Assembly: GCA_023621995.1 (NCBI GenBank)
Contig: JAMOAB010000052.1
Coordinates: forward strand, 1-33,980
Direction: 5' to 3'
Source: Bacillota bacterium
GTDB lineage: Bacteria > Bacillota > Clostridia > Caldicoprobacterales > Xylanivirgaceae
Length of the DNA: 33,980 nt
The notes below the pieces were generated by a model, which saw only the letters and a list, made by a program, of their open reading frames with translations, searched no databases and was not told where the DNA came from. A program made the translations under genes and the position numbers. Below, piece after piece: positions 24,906 to 32,498 of the stretch; the first letter of the stretch is position 1, and each line of letters begins with the position of its first letter.

Positions 24906-24914
24906 ATTATATCA
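24906..24914 (-). promoter_or_regulatory. Extended -10 promoter candidate for the rfb operon
   Basis: On the minus strand, TGATATAAT (TG-n-TATAAT). No good -35 lies upstream, as is usual for extended -10 promoters. The same nonamer precedes the RelA/SpoT gene. Confidence 0.55.
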
Positions 24915-25027
24915 TATTTAGAATATTTTAGAAGAATAAATCCCCTTATGATACGCTTGGTAAATATGCACAAATTTACACATACTGGTTGAATTAACCT
25001 GTATTTGATGGTATTCTATCATTAATT

Positions 25028-25074
25028 ATAGATAACAATACGGAATACGAAAATAAACTCACAAAGTTATCTAT
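25028..25074. repeat. 9-bp inverted repeat upstream of the phosphodiester glycosidase gene
   Basis: ATAGATAAC (25028-25036) and GTTATCTAT (25066-25074) are perfect inverted copies separated by 29 bases, about 80-130 bases before the start codon. They could be paired operator half-sites or chance. Confidence 0.35.
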
Positions 25075-25154
25075 GATATTATTCTAGTTCATATGCCAGC
25101 ATCTTTAGTAGTGGACTTGAATAATTATAATATAGTGATATGGAGGTCTTTTAA

Positions 25155-28079
25155 ATGGCAAAGCGCAATATTACAAAAATTGCGTCGTTAATAGGAATCC
25201 TCTCTCTAATCATGACAATCTTACCAACACAAGCTAGGGCAGCAGCCACACCCAATATCTTTGAGAATGCTATACATAGGAATCTAAAAGACGAGCGAAT
25301 AACCCGGGGTATAACACATACTACCTTCGAAGTGTTTGACAGTGAAGGATGGCTGAGGGGCAATATACTCACAGTAGACCTCAAAGACGGTAATGTAAAG
25401 TCAGATCTTTTAATGTCTAATACCCTAACTGATAGAAAAGTACCTACCGAACTTGCAAATGAAGCTCGGGCAATTGCAGCGGTAAACGGCGATTTCTTCT
25501 ATCTCGGTTCAGCCACAGTACCACGGGGCTATGTTGTAAAGTCAGGCGAACTTCTAAAATCTAGTCCAAGGTGGGACAAGACGATGGCAATAACCACTGG
25601 TAATATGGGCAAGATGTTAAATCTCGCCATGTCAGGAACTATACAGAATCTATCCCGCCCTGGTTCTCTGTCCATTCCCATAGGTGGGCTAAACGATATA
25701 TATCCAAATCCAAATAGCGTAGTATTATACACACACATATGGGGAAGTAAGACCCGGAGCGGCTTCTTGTCAGGGGCTAAAAACTATACAGAAGTAGTTG
25801 TAAAAGGTAATAAAATAATAGACAAGATAGAAAATGGTCTATATACTAAAAAATTAGACGAAGATATGTATCTCCTTCTGGGACGGGAAGAAGGTGCAAA
25901 CAGACTACGTACCCAGCTCCAAATAGGTGATACTATAGATATTAAATATGCAACTGCACCCGACTATAAAGAGCTTGCCTATGCCCTATCTGGCGATGAA
26001 TTTGTAGTAAAGGATGGAAGACCACTTACCTTCCCTACAAATCCATATCGCCATCCGCGTACAGCAGTAGGCTTCAACAAAGATGGCACTATTATGTATT
26101 TGGCAACCATAGATGGAAGGTCATCCCTCAGTCGAGGCATGAGCTATAGTGAGTTAGGACAGTTTATGGCATCTTTAGGTGCATGGAATGCCCTCAATCT
26201 AGACAGCGGTGGTTCTACCCAGATGGCAGTACGGGAACCAGGGAACACAAAGCCCACCATTACAAATTCTCCTTCAGATGGACGAGAGAGGGCAGTGCCC
26301 AATGGTATTGGTCTTTTTACAACATCACCTGAAGGCAATTTAGAGGGCTTTCATATAAAGACTGAAGACAATAGAGTATTTCCAGGGTTTAGCCGCACAT
26401 TCACATCAGCTCCCTATGATGAATATGGCAATCCCCTAAAGATAGATACAAAACCTAATTGGATGAGCGAGCTTGGTACATTTGAAAGCCCTGGTATACT
26501 GAGCGCTAACCAATCTGGGAAGGGAGAGGTCAAGGTAAGTCTAGCCGATATAGTATCTACACATTCAATAGAAGTCCTTGGGGCACTTTCCTCCATATAC
26601 ACTGATACTACACACATGACACTTAATAATGGTAAGAAGGGAAGTTTTAAAGTATATGGAGTAGACGAAATGGGATATAGTACCTCCATTGAAACAAGGG
26701 ATATAACCCTTTCATTTAATAAGGATCTTGTCGATGTAGTACCAGACGATAACAATAGCTTCCAAGTAGCGCCCAAAGTAGCTAATGGCTCAGGTCTTAT
26801 AGAGATTAAAGCAGGAGACAAGATATGTCATATGGGCTTTGCCATAGGCACCAAGAACATTATCGTAGATAGCTTTGATGATATAAACAAATGGGCATTT
26901 AGAAAATATCCAGAACAGGTAGGCGGAAAAGTAAGCATTGTACAGAATAAAGAGCGAAAGGGCAATATAATAAGGTTAGACTATGACTTTAGGCATACAA
27001 CAGTAAGTCGTGCTGCCTATGTAACGGCAATGCCTAAGCCCTTAGAACTGCCTAAAGATCCATTGGCACTAGGAGTATGGGTACATGCCGACGGTGGATA
27101 TAATCATTGGCTTAGGGGGCATATAAGAGATAACACCGGAAAACAACATGTAATAGATTTTGCAAATCCTGTGAACTGGAAGGGATGGAAATACGTTGAA
27201 GCTAAGATGCCTACAGGCCTTCCACAGCCCCTATATTTGGAGAGAATATATGTAGTTGCCACCGATCCTAAACAGCTCAATGCCCATTCAATATTCTTTG
27301 ATGATATAACTGCAGTAGTGCCACAAACTGTGGAACTGCCTGAGCGAGAACAAAAGACAGATTCAATAGTAGTACCAGAGGCAAATGGCTGGAGGCTGGC
27401 TACTGTATCCAATCTTTATCTCGATGGCAACAGGCCTATAGAGGAGAGTGTAAAAAAGATCCAAGACAGTTTGGCTAAAGCCTTAGCCGAAGAAACTGAA
27501 ACGATTATATTTGCTGGTAACCTGGTGGCAAAGGGTACTCTCCAAGACTATAAATACGCAAAAGAATGTATCGAAAAAGCCCTACCTAAAGGCATGGATT
27601 ATTATGTAGTACCTAGTCCACAGGATACAAATCCCTCTGGAACTCTCACAGACTTTGCTAAAGTCTTTGGAGGTAACTCCAACGGATTTGATAAAAATGG
27701 CACAAGATTCTTCATATTAAATATGGCAACCAATAGTTGGCGTACTTCAAATCCCAACCAGTGGACAGTAATAAAAGATACAATAGAAAAGGCAAAAAAC
27801 GATGAGAATATACACAGCTTAGTCATGATAAATTGTGCACCTATATATAATAGAAATTCATATAGACCAATTACAGCTGATTCTGGCGAAGCTAAGCTCA
27901 TGCAGCAGATGCTAACTCAATTTGTCAATGATACAGGTAAATCAGCAGTATTTATTCATGGTACTAGCAGTGGAGTCTATCGCATAAGTGGAATTCCCCA
28001 TATAGGAACAGATAATAGGGCCACTATAATTGCAATAGATCCATCTAGTGATGATAAGATAAAGGTCATACAGAAATAA
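25155..28079 (+). CDS. Secreted phosphodiester glycosidase (NAGPA domain) protein with degenerate C-terminal phosphoesterase-like domain
   Basis: A 974-aa exported protein. The signal peptide is about 1-29 (TQARA). The NAGPA domain (about 90-390) carries AVNGDFF (N111-G112-D113), PRTAVGFNKDG and LNLDSGGST (D350-S-G-G353). It is related to the enzyme that removes GlcNAc from a phosphodiester-linked sugar. A beta-rich Ig-like region follows (about 395-565), then a jelly-roll, CBM-like segment (about 570-725). The last part (about 746-974) has the order and spacing of a calcineurin-like phosphoesterase, but the metal-binding positions are replaced: SNLY for D-x-H, AGNLV for G-D, SPQD for G-N-H and HGTSSG for G-H-x-H. 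GGAGG lies 8 bases before the ATG. Divergent from the rhamnose operon; the substrate is unknown, perhaps a phosphodiester-linked wall glycan. Confidence 0.85.
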   Translation: MAKRNITKIASLIGILSLIMTILPTQARAAATPNIFENAIHRNLKDERITRGITHTTFEVFDSEGWLRGNILTVDLKDGNVKSDLLMSNTLTDRKVPTELANEARAIAAVNGDFFYLGSATVPRGYVVKSGELLKSSPRWDKTMAITTGNMGKMLNLAMSGTIQNLSRPGSLSIPIGGLNDIYPNPNSVVLYTHIWGSKTRSGFLSGAKNYTEVVVKGNKIIDKIENGLYTKKLDEDMYLLLGREEGANRLRTQLQIGDTIDIKYATAPDYKELAYALSGDEFVVKDGRPLTFPTNPYRHPRTAVGFNKDGTIMYLATIDGRSSLSRGMSYSELGQFMASLGAWNALNLDSGGSTQMAVREPGNTKPTITNSPSDGRERAVPNGIGLFTTSPEGNLEGFHIKTEDNRVFPGFSRTFTSAPYDEYGNPLKIDTKPNWMSELGTFESPGILSANQSGKGEVKVSLADIVSTHSIEVLGALSSIYTDTTHMTLNNGKKGSFKVYGVDEMGYSTSIETRDITLSFNKDLVDVVPDDNNSFQVAPKVANGSGLIEIKAGDKICHMGFAIGTKNIIVDSFDDINKWAFRKYPEQVGGKVSIVQNKERKGNIIRLDYDFRHTTVSRAAYVTAMPKPLELPKDPLALGVWVHADGGYNHWLRGHIRDNTGKQHVIDFANPVNWKGWKYVEAKMPTGLPQPLYLERIYVVATDPKQLNAHSIFFDDITAVVPQTVELPEREQKTDSIVVPEANGWRLATVSNLYLDGNRPIEESVKKIQDSLAKALAEETETIIFAGNLVAKGTLQDYKYAKECIEKALPKGMDYYVVPSPQDTNPSGTLTDFAKVFGGNSNGFDKNGTRFFILNMATNSWRTSNPNQWTVIKDTIEKAKNDENIHSLVMINCAPIYNRNSYRPITADSGEAKLMQQMLTQFVNDTGKSAVFIHGTSSGVYRISGIPHIGTDNRATIIAIDPSSDDKIKVIQK

Positions 28080-28160
28080 ATAGTACGTTTTATCTATATT
28101 CTAAATATCTACCCTAGTATATAATTGTACTTACAGTTTAAAGCTGAAAGGATGGGTCCT

Positions 28161-29006
28161 ATGAAAAAGTTAACATTAGACCAAGTAATAAATAGAGTGG
28201 AAGATATGCCTGCACTACCTAGTGTGGTGTCAGAGGTTATGGCACTTACCGAGGACCCAGATTCGACACCTCATGATATTGAAAAGGTCGTCATAAGGGA
28301 TCAAAGTCTCACCACAAGAGTTCTTCGCTTGGCAAATTCAGCATACTATGGTTTTCCCCGGCGAATAAGCACTGTAAGTGAGGCAACCATACTATTAGGC
28401 TTTCAAGCCATACGTAGTATAACCTTAAGTGCTGCTGTAAGTAAAGTATTAATTCGAGAACTACCTGGCTATAAAATGGATAAAGGTGAGCTTTGGCAAC
28501 ACTCCCAAACATGTGCCATAACAGCTAGACACATTGCACGTAGAATAAAAGCAAAAAATCCAGAACAGATTTACGTGGCAGGGCTTCTACACGACATTGG
28601 AAAAGTTATAATGAGTTATTATATAAAAGATAGCTATGCAACAGTTATAGATATGGTACTTAGCGAAAATATCACTTTCCTCCAAGCTGAGGAAGAGATA
28701 CTAGGCTTCAATCACGCCCAAGTGGGTGGTCACATAGCAGAGAAATGGAATCTTCCCCACGACCTTGTAGAGGCCATCTCCCATCATCATGCTCCAGAAG
28801 AAGCAGAGTTAAACATCTATATGACATGCATTACCCATGTTGCCGATGCTATTACAATGATGATGGGTATAGGCCTAGGTGTAGATGGCATGGCCTATTC
28901 CATATCTGACTATGCCATTGATTTTCTAGATATATATATGGATATGGATACCATAATGGCAGAAGTATTTGATGTAATAGCCGATGAAGATAGTTTCTTC
29001 TATTAA
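28161..29006 (+). CDS. HDOD-domain signalling protein
   Basis: A 281-aa cytoplasmic protein that is almost entirely an HDOD domain (about 15-215), a relative of HD phosphohydrolases used in bacterial regulatory pathways. Visible features are the PALPSVVSEVM opening, SLTTRVLRLANSAYYGF, EATILLGFQAIR and a retained HD pair H144-D145 in GLLHDIGK. No output domain is fused. The frame opens 12 codons earlier, but the ATG at 28161 follows GAAAGGATGG at normal spacing and starts a typical MKKLTLDQV sequence. Transcribed separately from the upstream gene (81-base gap with a TATAAT at 28120-28125). A terminator follows. What it senses or binds cannot be told. Confidence 0.87.
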   Translation: MKKLTLDQVINRVEDMPALPSVVSEVMALTEDPDSTPHDIEKVVIRDQSLTTRVLRLANSAYYGFPRRISTVSEATILLGFQAIRSITLSAAVSKVLIRELPGYKMDKGELWQHSQTCAITARHIARRIKAKNPEQIYVAGLLHDIGKVIMSYYIKDSYATVIDMVLSENITFLQAEEEILGFNHAQVGGHIAEKWNLPHDLVEAISHHHAPEEAELNIYMTCITHVADAITMMMGIGLGVDGMAYSISDYAIDFLDIYMDMDTIMAEVFDVIADEDSFFY

Positions 29007-29020
29007 AAATATATGGTCAG

Positions 29021-29055
29021 ACCAGAGGGCCTATGTAATGCTCTCTGGTTTTTTA
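29021..29055 (+). terminator. Intrinsic terminator after the HDOD gene
   Basis: Stem ACCAGAG (29021-29027) / CTCTGGT (29043-29049) with a 15-nt loop, followed by a run of six T. Confidence 0.8.
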
Positions 29056-29110
29056 TTGCTAAAAGTTCATAGTTTTTTTACAATTGTTTTAAAAAACTCA
29101 TAAATATATT

Positions 29111-29119
29111 TGATATAAT
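29111..29119 (+). promoter_or_regulatory. Extended -10 promoter of the RelA/SpoT-domain gene
   Basis: TGATATAAT, with TG at 29111-29112 and TATAAT at 29114-29119, lies 33 bases before the start codon. The expected -35 position is only an A-run. Confidence 0.6.
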
Positions 29120-29152
29120 TGATATGGACTTAAAGTATTAGGGGGATATAAC

Positions 29153-30520
29153 ATGAAATTAATAAATAGTTTTTTAATGGATTATGCTTCAAAGATAGAT
29201 TACTATGAAGAGACTGCTAAGATTTGTGCTGAAATATGCCAAAGGGAGTTAGAAAGAGAAGGTATACGGGCAATTGTAACCTATAGGGTAAAGAGGTTAG
29301 ATAGACTCAAAGAAAAAATTATCAAAAGAAATAAGAGAAAGAACTATTCTACTATAGAAGAAATATACACTGATATTGTAGATCTAGCTGGAGTTCGTAT
29401 TGCCATATACTTTCCAGACGATATAAACAAGATAGATAAGTTTATAAATTCTCAGTTTCATGTACATAGGGTAAAGCACTTCCCTCAACATTTAAAGGAC
29501 AATACCTATCAAAATGCCGATAAAAAAAGTAGATACAAAAAAGTATTTTCAGGCTATCACGCCACCCACTATCGAGTGAGCTTAACACCTTTTCAATTAA
29601 GAAATTATGGAATAAAGGACACCTCATATACCAAAAACAATATAGAAATACAAGTAGCATCTGTACTCATGTTAGCTTGGGCAGAGGTAGAACATGACCT
29701 TGTGTATAAGCCGTTAAACGGTAGGCTGTCTATAGCTGAATATGAAATACTAGATGAATTAAATGGTTTGGTACTGGCCGGTGAATTGGCACTTAAAAGA
29801 CTGCAAAAGGCAGTAAAAGAGCGAATTGCCGAAGATGATACCCCATTTTCCAATCACTATGAACTGGCTGCTTTTATATATGACAGGATCTATTCCACAT
29901 CTGGTGAGAAATGTGATGACATAACCATGGGTAGGGTAGATATGCTGTATAGCTTTTTAAAAGAAGTTAATCTAAATACCCCCCAATATATAGATCAATA
30001 TATAGAAGATATAGACTATATGCACCACGAACTCTCAGTTGTGGAACAGATTATAGATATGATAATAGAGAGAGAACCCTACCTATACAGGACATTCTTG
30101 AATATAAAAGAATATATGGCTGATAAAAATCCATATATAAACTCCTATGAGGAGAATACTAAAGAACAAGAAACTAAAAAATATATACTATACTTCATCG
30201 ATAAACTCACTGATCTGCAACTTGTCATGGATAAATTTATAGATAAATTTTATCCTGGTCGAAGTGGCTCTCTACAGAACAATATAGATATTATAATAGA
30301 CACTTTAGAAGATGATACCATTACTGACAGACTGAATACTATTAGAAACATAAACTTTCAAATCATTCACGACAGCTCCCTTCCTGCTAAAGATATGCTA
30401 GTTGAAGGTGGACAGATGATAGAATATATAATAGATGAAATATTAGACAAGTTTAATGATGAGGAGAGAGAGGAACTACAAAAAAGGGTGGATGAAATAG
30501 ATATAGAACTTGGTTCATAA
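29153..30520 (+). CDS. RelA/SpoT synthetase-domain protein with long C-terminal helical extension
   Basis: A 455-aa protein. Its N-terminal part (about 20-225) is a RelA/SpoT nucleotidyl (pyrophospho)transferase domain. It has TYRVKRLDRLKEKI, D77 in VDLAGVRIAIYF, GYHATHY (134-140) and E165 in IEIQV followed by AEVEHDLVYK. All are positions used for catalysis in small alarmone synthetases. There is no HD hydrolase domain and no TGS/ACT region. The remaining 230 or so residues are mostly charged helices of no recognised family. It could be a (p)ppGpp synthetase, or a toxic relative that modifies tRNA (toxSAS/CapRel type). No adjacent small antitoxin ORF is seen. The ATG follows GGGGGG. Its 3' end contains a terminator hairpin for the convergent gene. 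Confidence 0.85.
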   Translation: MKLINSFLMDYASKIDYYEETAKICAEICQRELEREGIRAIVTYRVKRLDRLKEKIIKRNKRKNYSTIEEIYTDIVDLAGVRIAIYFPDDINKIDKFINSQFHVHRVKHFPQHLKDNTYQNADKKSRYKKVFSGYHATHYRVSLTPFQLRNYGIKDTSYTKNNIEIQVASVLMLAWAEVEHDLVYKPLNGRLSIAEYEILDELNGLVLAGELALKRLQKAVKERIAEDDTPFSNHYELAAFIYDRIYSTSGEKCDDITMGRVDMLYSFLKEVNLNTPQYIDQYIEDIDYMHHELSVVEQIIDMIIEREPYLYRTFLNIKEYMADKNPYINSYEENTKEQETKKYILYFIDKLTDLQLVMDKFIDKFYPGRSGSLQNNIDIIIDTLEDDTITDRLNTIRNINFQIIHDSSLPAKDMLVEGGQMIEYIIDEILDKFNDEEREELQKRVDEIDIELGS

Positions 30521-30531
30521 TATCATCCACC
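30481..30531 (-). terminator. Terminator for the histidine phosphatase gene, embedded in the relA-like CDS
   Basis: Perfect 9-bp arms GGTGGATGA (30487-30495) and TCATCCACC (30523-30531), with an inner GAAC/GTTC pairing. On the minus strand they are followed by CTTTTTTG. One arm and the T-run are inside the last codons of the RelA/SpoT-domain gene. Confidence 0.65.
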
Positions 30532-30548
30532 TCTTTGCATAATAATGA

Positions 30549-31262
30549 CTAATCGAAGTTTGCCTTTATACCCCTTGGTCTCACTGGCAAGCCTGCCTCA
30601 TATAGATGGGAAACATCTCCTAAACCAATACATCTCGGCACTGCCCACCTATCTGATCGCTCATCAAAGAGTACAGTGGTAACAGAACTAGGGGGTAGCC
30701 AAAACCCTGACCATATAAGAGGCAGAGGTATTTCAAGTAGATGACCTAGCCAAGTTAGACCAAACCCACCATGGCAAAACACTGCGATTCTGTCTGTATT
30801 AGGCCTATGGCAAGCATATTTACCACCTTTTCTACGGTAGCCTTGCCTCTCTAAAAACTCATCTGAGTGTTTTCTTATCATCTCAAAAGTCTCTACAATA
30901 TCGTCTGCCTTTTTATCCATGTAGGGTATATTACGCCACATATCGTAGGATAGGATAATATCCCCTTTTCTAATAATTTCACCTGGAATATCCCAAGCCG
31001 CTATCGTGCCCCATGGTGTATCATCTATCTTGAGACTATCCCATATCTCCTCCGTCCACTCCTCAATATTGTAATCAAGTCCTAGACGTTCTGCAGTATG
31101 CTTCATAGTATCAATAGCTCTACCCATAGGCGAACTGTATATCTTATTTATACCTTCCCGCTCCAGCCGCTTTGCAAGAGCCTTAGCTTCTAGATGACCA
31201 GCCTCAGTAATAGTGTTATTTTCATAATCAGGATCTGCATGACGGATAATATATAGTCTCAT
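30549..31262 (-). CDS. Histidine phosphatase family protein (phosphoglycerate-mutase-like)
   Basis: A 237-aa cytoplasmic protein of the histidine phosphatase superfamily. The RHG-type motif is RHADP with the phospho-accepting H8 (R7-H8). SSPMGRA (R48) and FCHGGFG (H164) supply the other phosphate-pocket residues. The middle insertion of about 60 residues (WDSLKIDDTPWGTIAAWDIP and onward) and the Trp-rich C-terminal half are not like cofactor-dependent phosphoglycerate mutase, so a different phosphorylated substrate is likely. AGGAG lies 7 bases before the ATG. It has its own consensus promoter and is convergent with the RelA/SpoT-domain gene. Confidence 0.85.
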   Translation of the reverse strand: MRLYIIRHADPDYENNTITEAGHLEAKALAKRLEREGINKIYSSPMGRAIDTMKHTAERLGLDYNIEEWTEEIWDSLKIDDTPWGTIAAWDIPGEIIRKGDIILSYDMWRNIPYMDKKADDIVETFEMIRKHSDEFLERQGYRRKGGKYACHRPNTDRIAVFCHGGFGLTWLGHLLEIPLPLIWSGFWLPPSSVTTVLFDERSDRWAVPRCIGLGDVSHLYEAGLPVRPRGIKANFD

Positions 31263-31293
31263 CTGTAATCTCCTTTTCCATATGATATTTTAT

Positions 31294-31322
31294 ATTATAT
31301 AATAAGGGAAGTTTTGGTTCAA
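31294..31322 (-). promoter_or_regulatory. Sigma-A promoter of the histidine phosphatase gene
   Basis: On the minus strand, TTGAAC (31317-31322), a 17-base spacer, then TATAAT (31294-31299), 32 bases before the start codon. Confidence 0.82.
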
Positions 31323-31462
31323 CCCACAACATATTCTTCCATTCGTATATAACCCAGCCAATGGCCGTTCTTTAAAGGCTGCCTATGGCTTTATGTTATT
31401 GATTATAAACTCATAACTTAAGAACATTTCATACATAAAGCACTTTTCCATAGTATACTATA

Positions 31463-31508
31463 CAAAGTTATGGGAGATACTAAGTACTTAGTATCTCCCA
31501 TAACTTTG
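31463..31508. repeat. Perfect 46-base palindrome (23-bp arms, no loop)
   Basis: Arms 31463-31485 and 31486-31508 are exact inverse complements meeting at AAGTACTT. It lies 29 bases past the stop of the secreted coiled-coil gene, so it may end that transcript, but only TTT follows the stem on either strand. Alternative roles are a protein-binding site or a relic of a small inverted-repeat element. The other side is 165 bases of AT-rich spacer before the histidine phosphatase promoter. Confidence 0.85.
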
Positions 31509-31537
31509 CCTTCTTACCTCATCCATATCTATAAGAA

Positions 31538-32308
31538 TCAAATGGTGTTTAAGCATTCAAGGAGTAATTGGGTATTATATAGTATAAGCTCTAGCGTCTC
31601 TATTTGTCTCCCTTGTATATATACCATATTCTCGAATGTCCTAACTGCATCCCTAAATTGTCTTCCTCTTACATAGCCTATATATGTTTTCGTCTCCCGT
31701 GTCATCTGACCAACAGTATAGTCTATCTCTCTCATTTCATCTCTAAGATTCTTATTTATTGCCTTTATCCTATCAAAGTCTTCACCATTAAACTCCCTAT
31801 CAGGGTTTTTCACTATATCTTTTAACTCGCCTTTAATCTGATTCATATTAGCATTTATTTGATTTGCCAACCTATAAGTATCAGCTGCATTAGTTACAAA
31901 TTGATACTTTAGCTCTATTTGCTTATTTACTATATCTACCACTTTTTTAGCTTTACCAAAGCCCTCTTCTATTCTATCTCCAATGCCACCTATCCTCTGT
32001 ACTCTTACCACTCGCCCAACAGGCTCTTCCTCTTCTTCTAGAGTCTCTAAATTTTCCACTTCTTCGATGGCATCTTCTAATTCGTTGTCCGTAACTTTTT
32101 CTTCATCTACAATAGTTTTTTGGCCTTCCAGTTCTTCCATGAGCTCTTCTAACTCGTCAACTATCTCGTCTACTGCCTCTTTAGCCTCTTGTGTTACCCT
32201 ATCGGCATCGTCTTGATCAGTATTATCCAATTGGGCATCAGCGTAGCCTACCATAGGGGTAAAAAGAATTGTTAACATCACCGTAAAAGCAATTATTCTT
32301 TTTTTCAT
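31538..32308 (-). CDS. Secreted acidic coiled-coil protein of unknown function
   Basis: I do not recognise this family. The 256-aa product has a clear signal peptide (MKKRIIAF..., cleavage near GYADA at about 23-25). A very acidic helical stretch follows (about 36-102; Glu/Asp-rich, heptad-like, e.g. VDELEELMEELEG), then a short GRVVRVQRIGGIGDR hinge. A second long helical, more basic region runs from about 115 to 256. No catalytic motif or membrane anchor is visible. The longer frame adds 6 codons, but the ATG at 32308 has AAAGGAG 7 bases upstream. The gene stands alone between two large palindromes. It may be a surface or matrix protein, but that is a guess. Confidence 0.75.
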   Translation of the reverse strand: MKKRIIAFTVMLTILFTPMVGYADAQLDNTDQDDADRVTQEAKEAVDEIVDELEELMEELEGQKTIVDEEKVTDNELEDAIEEVENLETLEEEEEPVGRVVRVQRIGGIGDRIEEGFGKAKKVVDIVNKQIELKYQFVTNAADTYRLANQINANMNQIKGELKDIVKNPDREFNGEDFDRIKAINKNLRDEMREIDYTVGQMTRETKTYIGYVRGRQFRDAVRTFENMVYIQGRQIETLELILYNTQLLLECLNTI

Positions 32309-32357
32309 GATGATTCTCCTTTCCATCCCTATGCCTAAAAGCGGAGATATGTTTTGT

Positions 32358-32401
32358 AGATATCAAACAATATATCAACAAAGATATATTGTTTGATATC
32401 T
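32358..32401. repeat. 19-bp perfect inverted repeat upstream of the coiled-coil gene
   Basis: Arms 32358-32376 and 32383-32401 are perfect inverse complements around a 6-base AACAAA loop. It is AT-rich with no T-run after the stem. It lies about 50 bases upstream of the start codon and about 100 bases past the glycoside hydrolase stop. A TACAAT on the minus strand (32403-32408) abuts it, so it could overlap the transcription start as an operator or 5' stem. Confidence 0.8.
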
Positions 32402-32498
32402 CATTGTATATATAACCCGCTTCCAATATTTCGAAACAACTTTTACCTACTAACTTTATATAAGTAACTATTGATAATATAAATATAAATTAATAGAT

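Larger units (their letters stand above)
24616..25154. other. Divergent 539-base spacer, including the rfb leader
   Basis: No gene is seen. The left part is transcribed as a leader of about 285 bases before rfbD if the promoter at 24906-24914 is used. It includes a patch with two direct GTCCC copies (about 24781-24812) that looks unlike the surrounding AT-rich DNA. The right part precedes the phosphodiester glycosidase gene. A TATAAT at 25126-25131 is a possible -10 for that gene, but the -35 is poor. Confidence 0.5.

Noticed and set aside
31983-32216. Serine-rich plus-strand frame opposite the coiled-coil gene
   Set aside because: It is the complement of GAA/GAG/GAT-rich codons of the acidic helix. 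The Ser-rich translation is an artefact.
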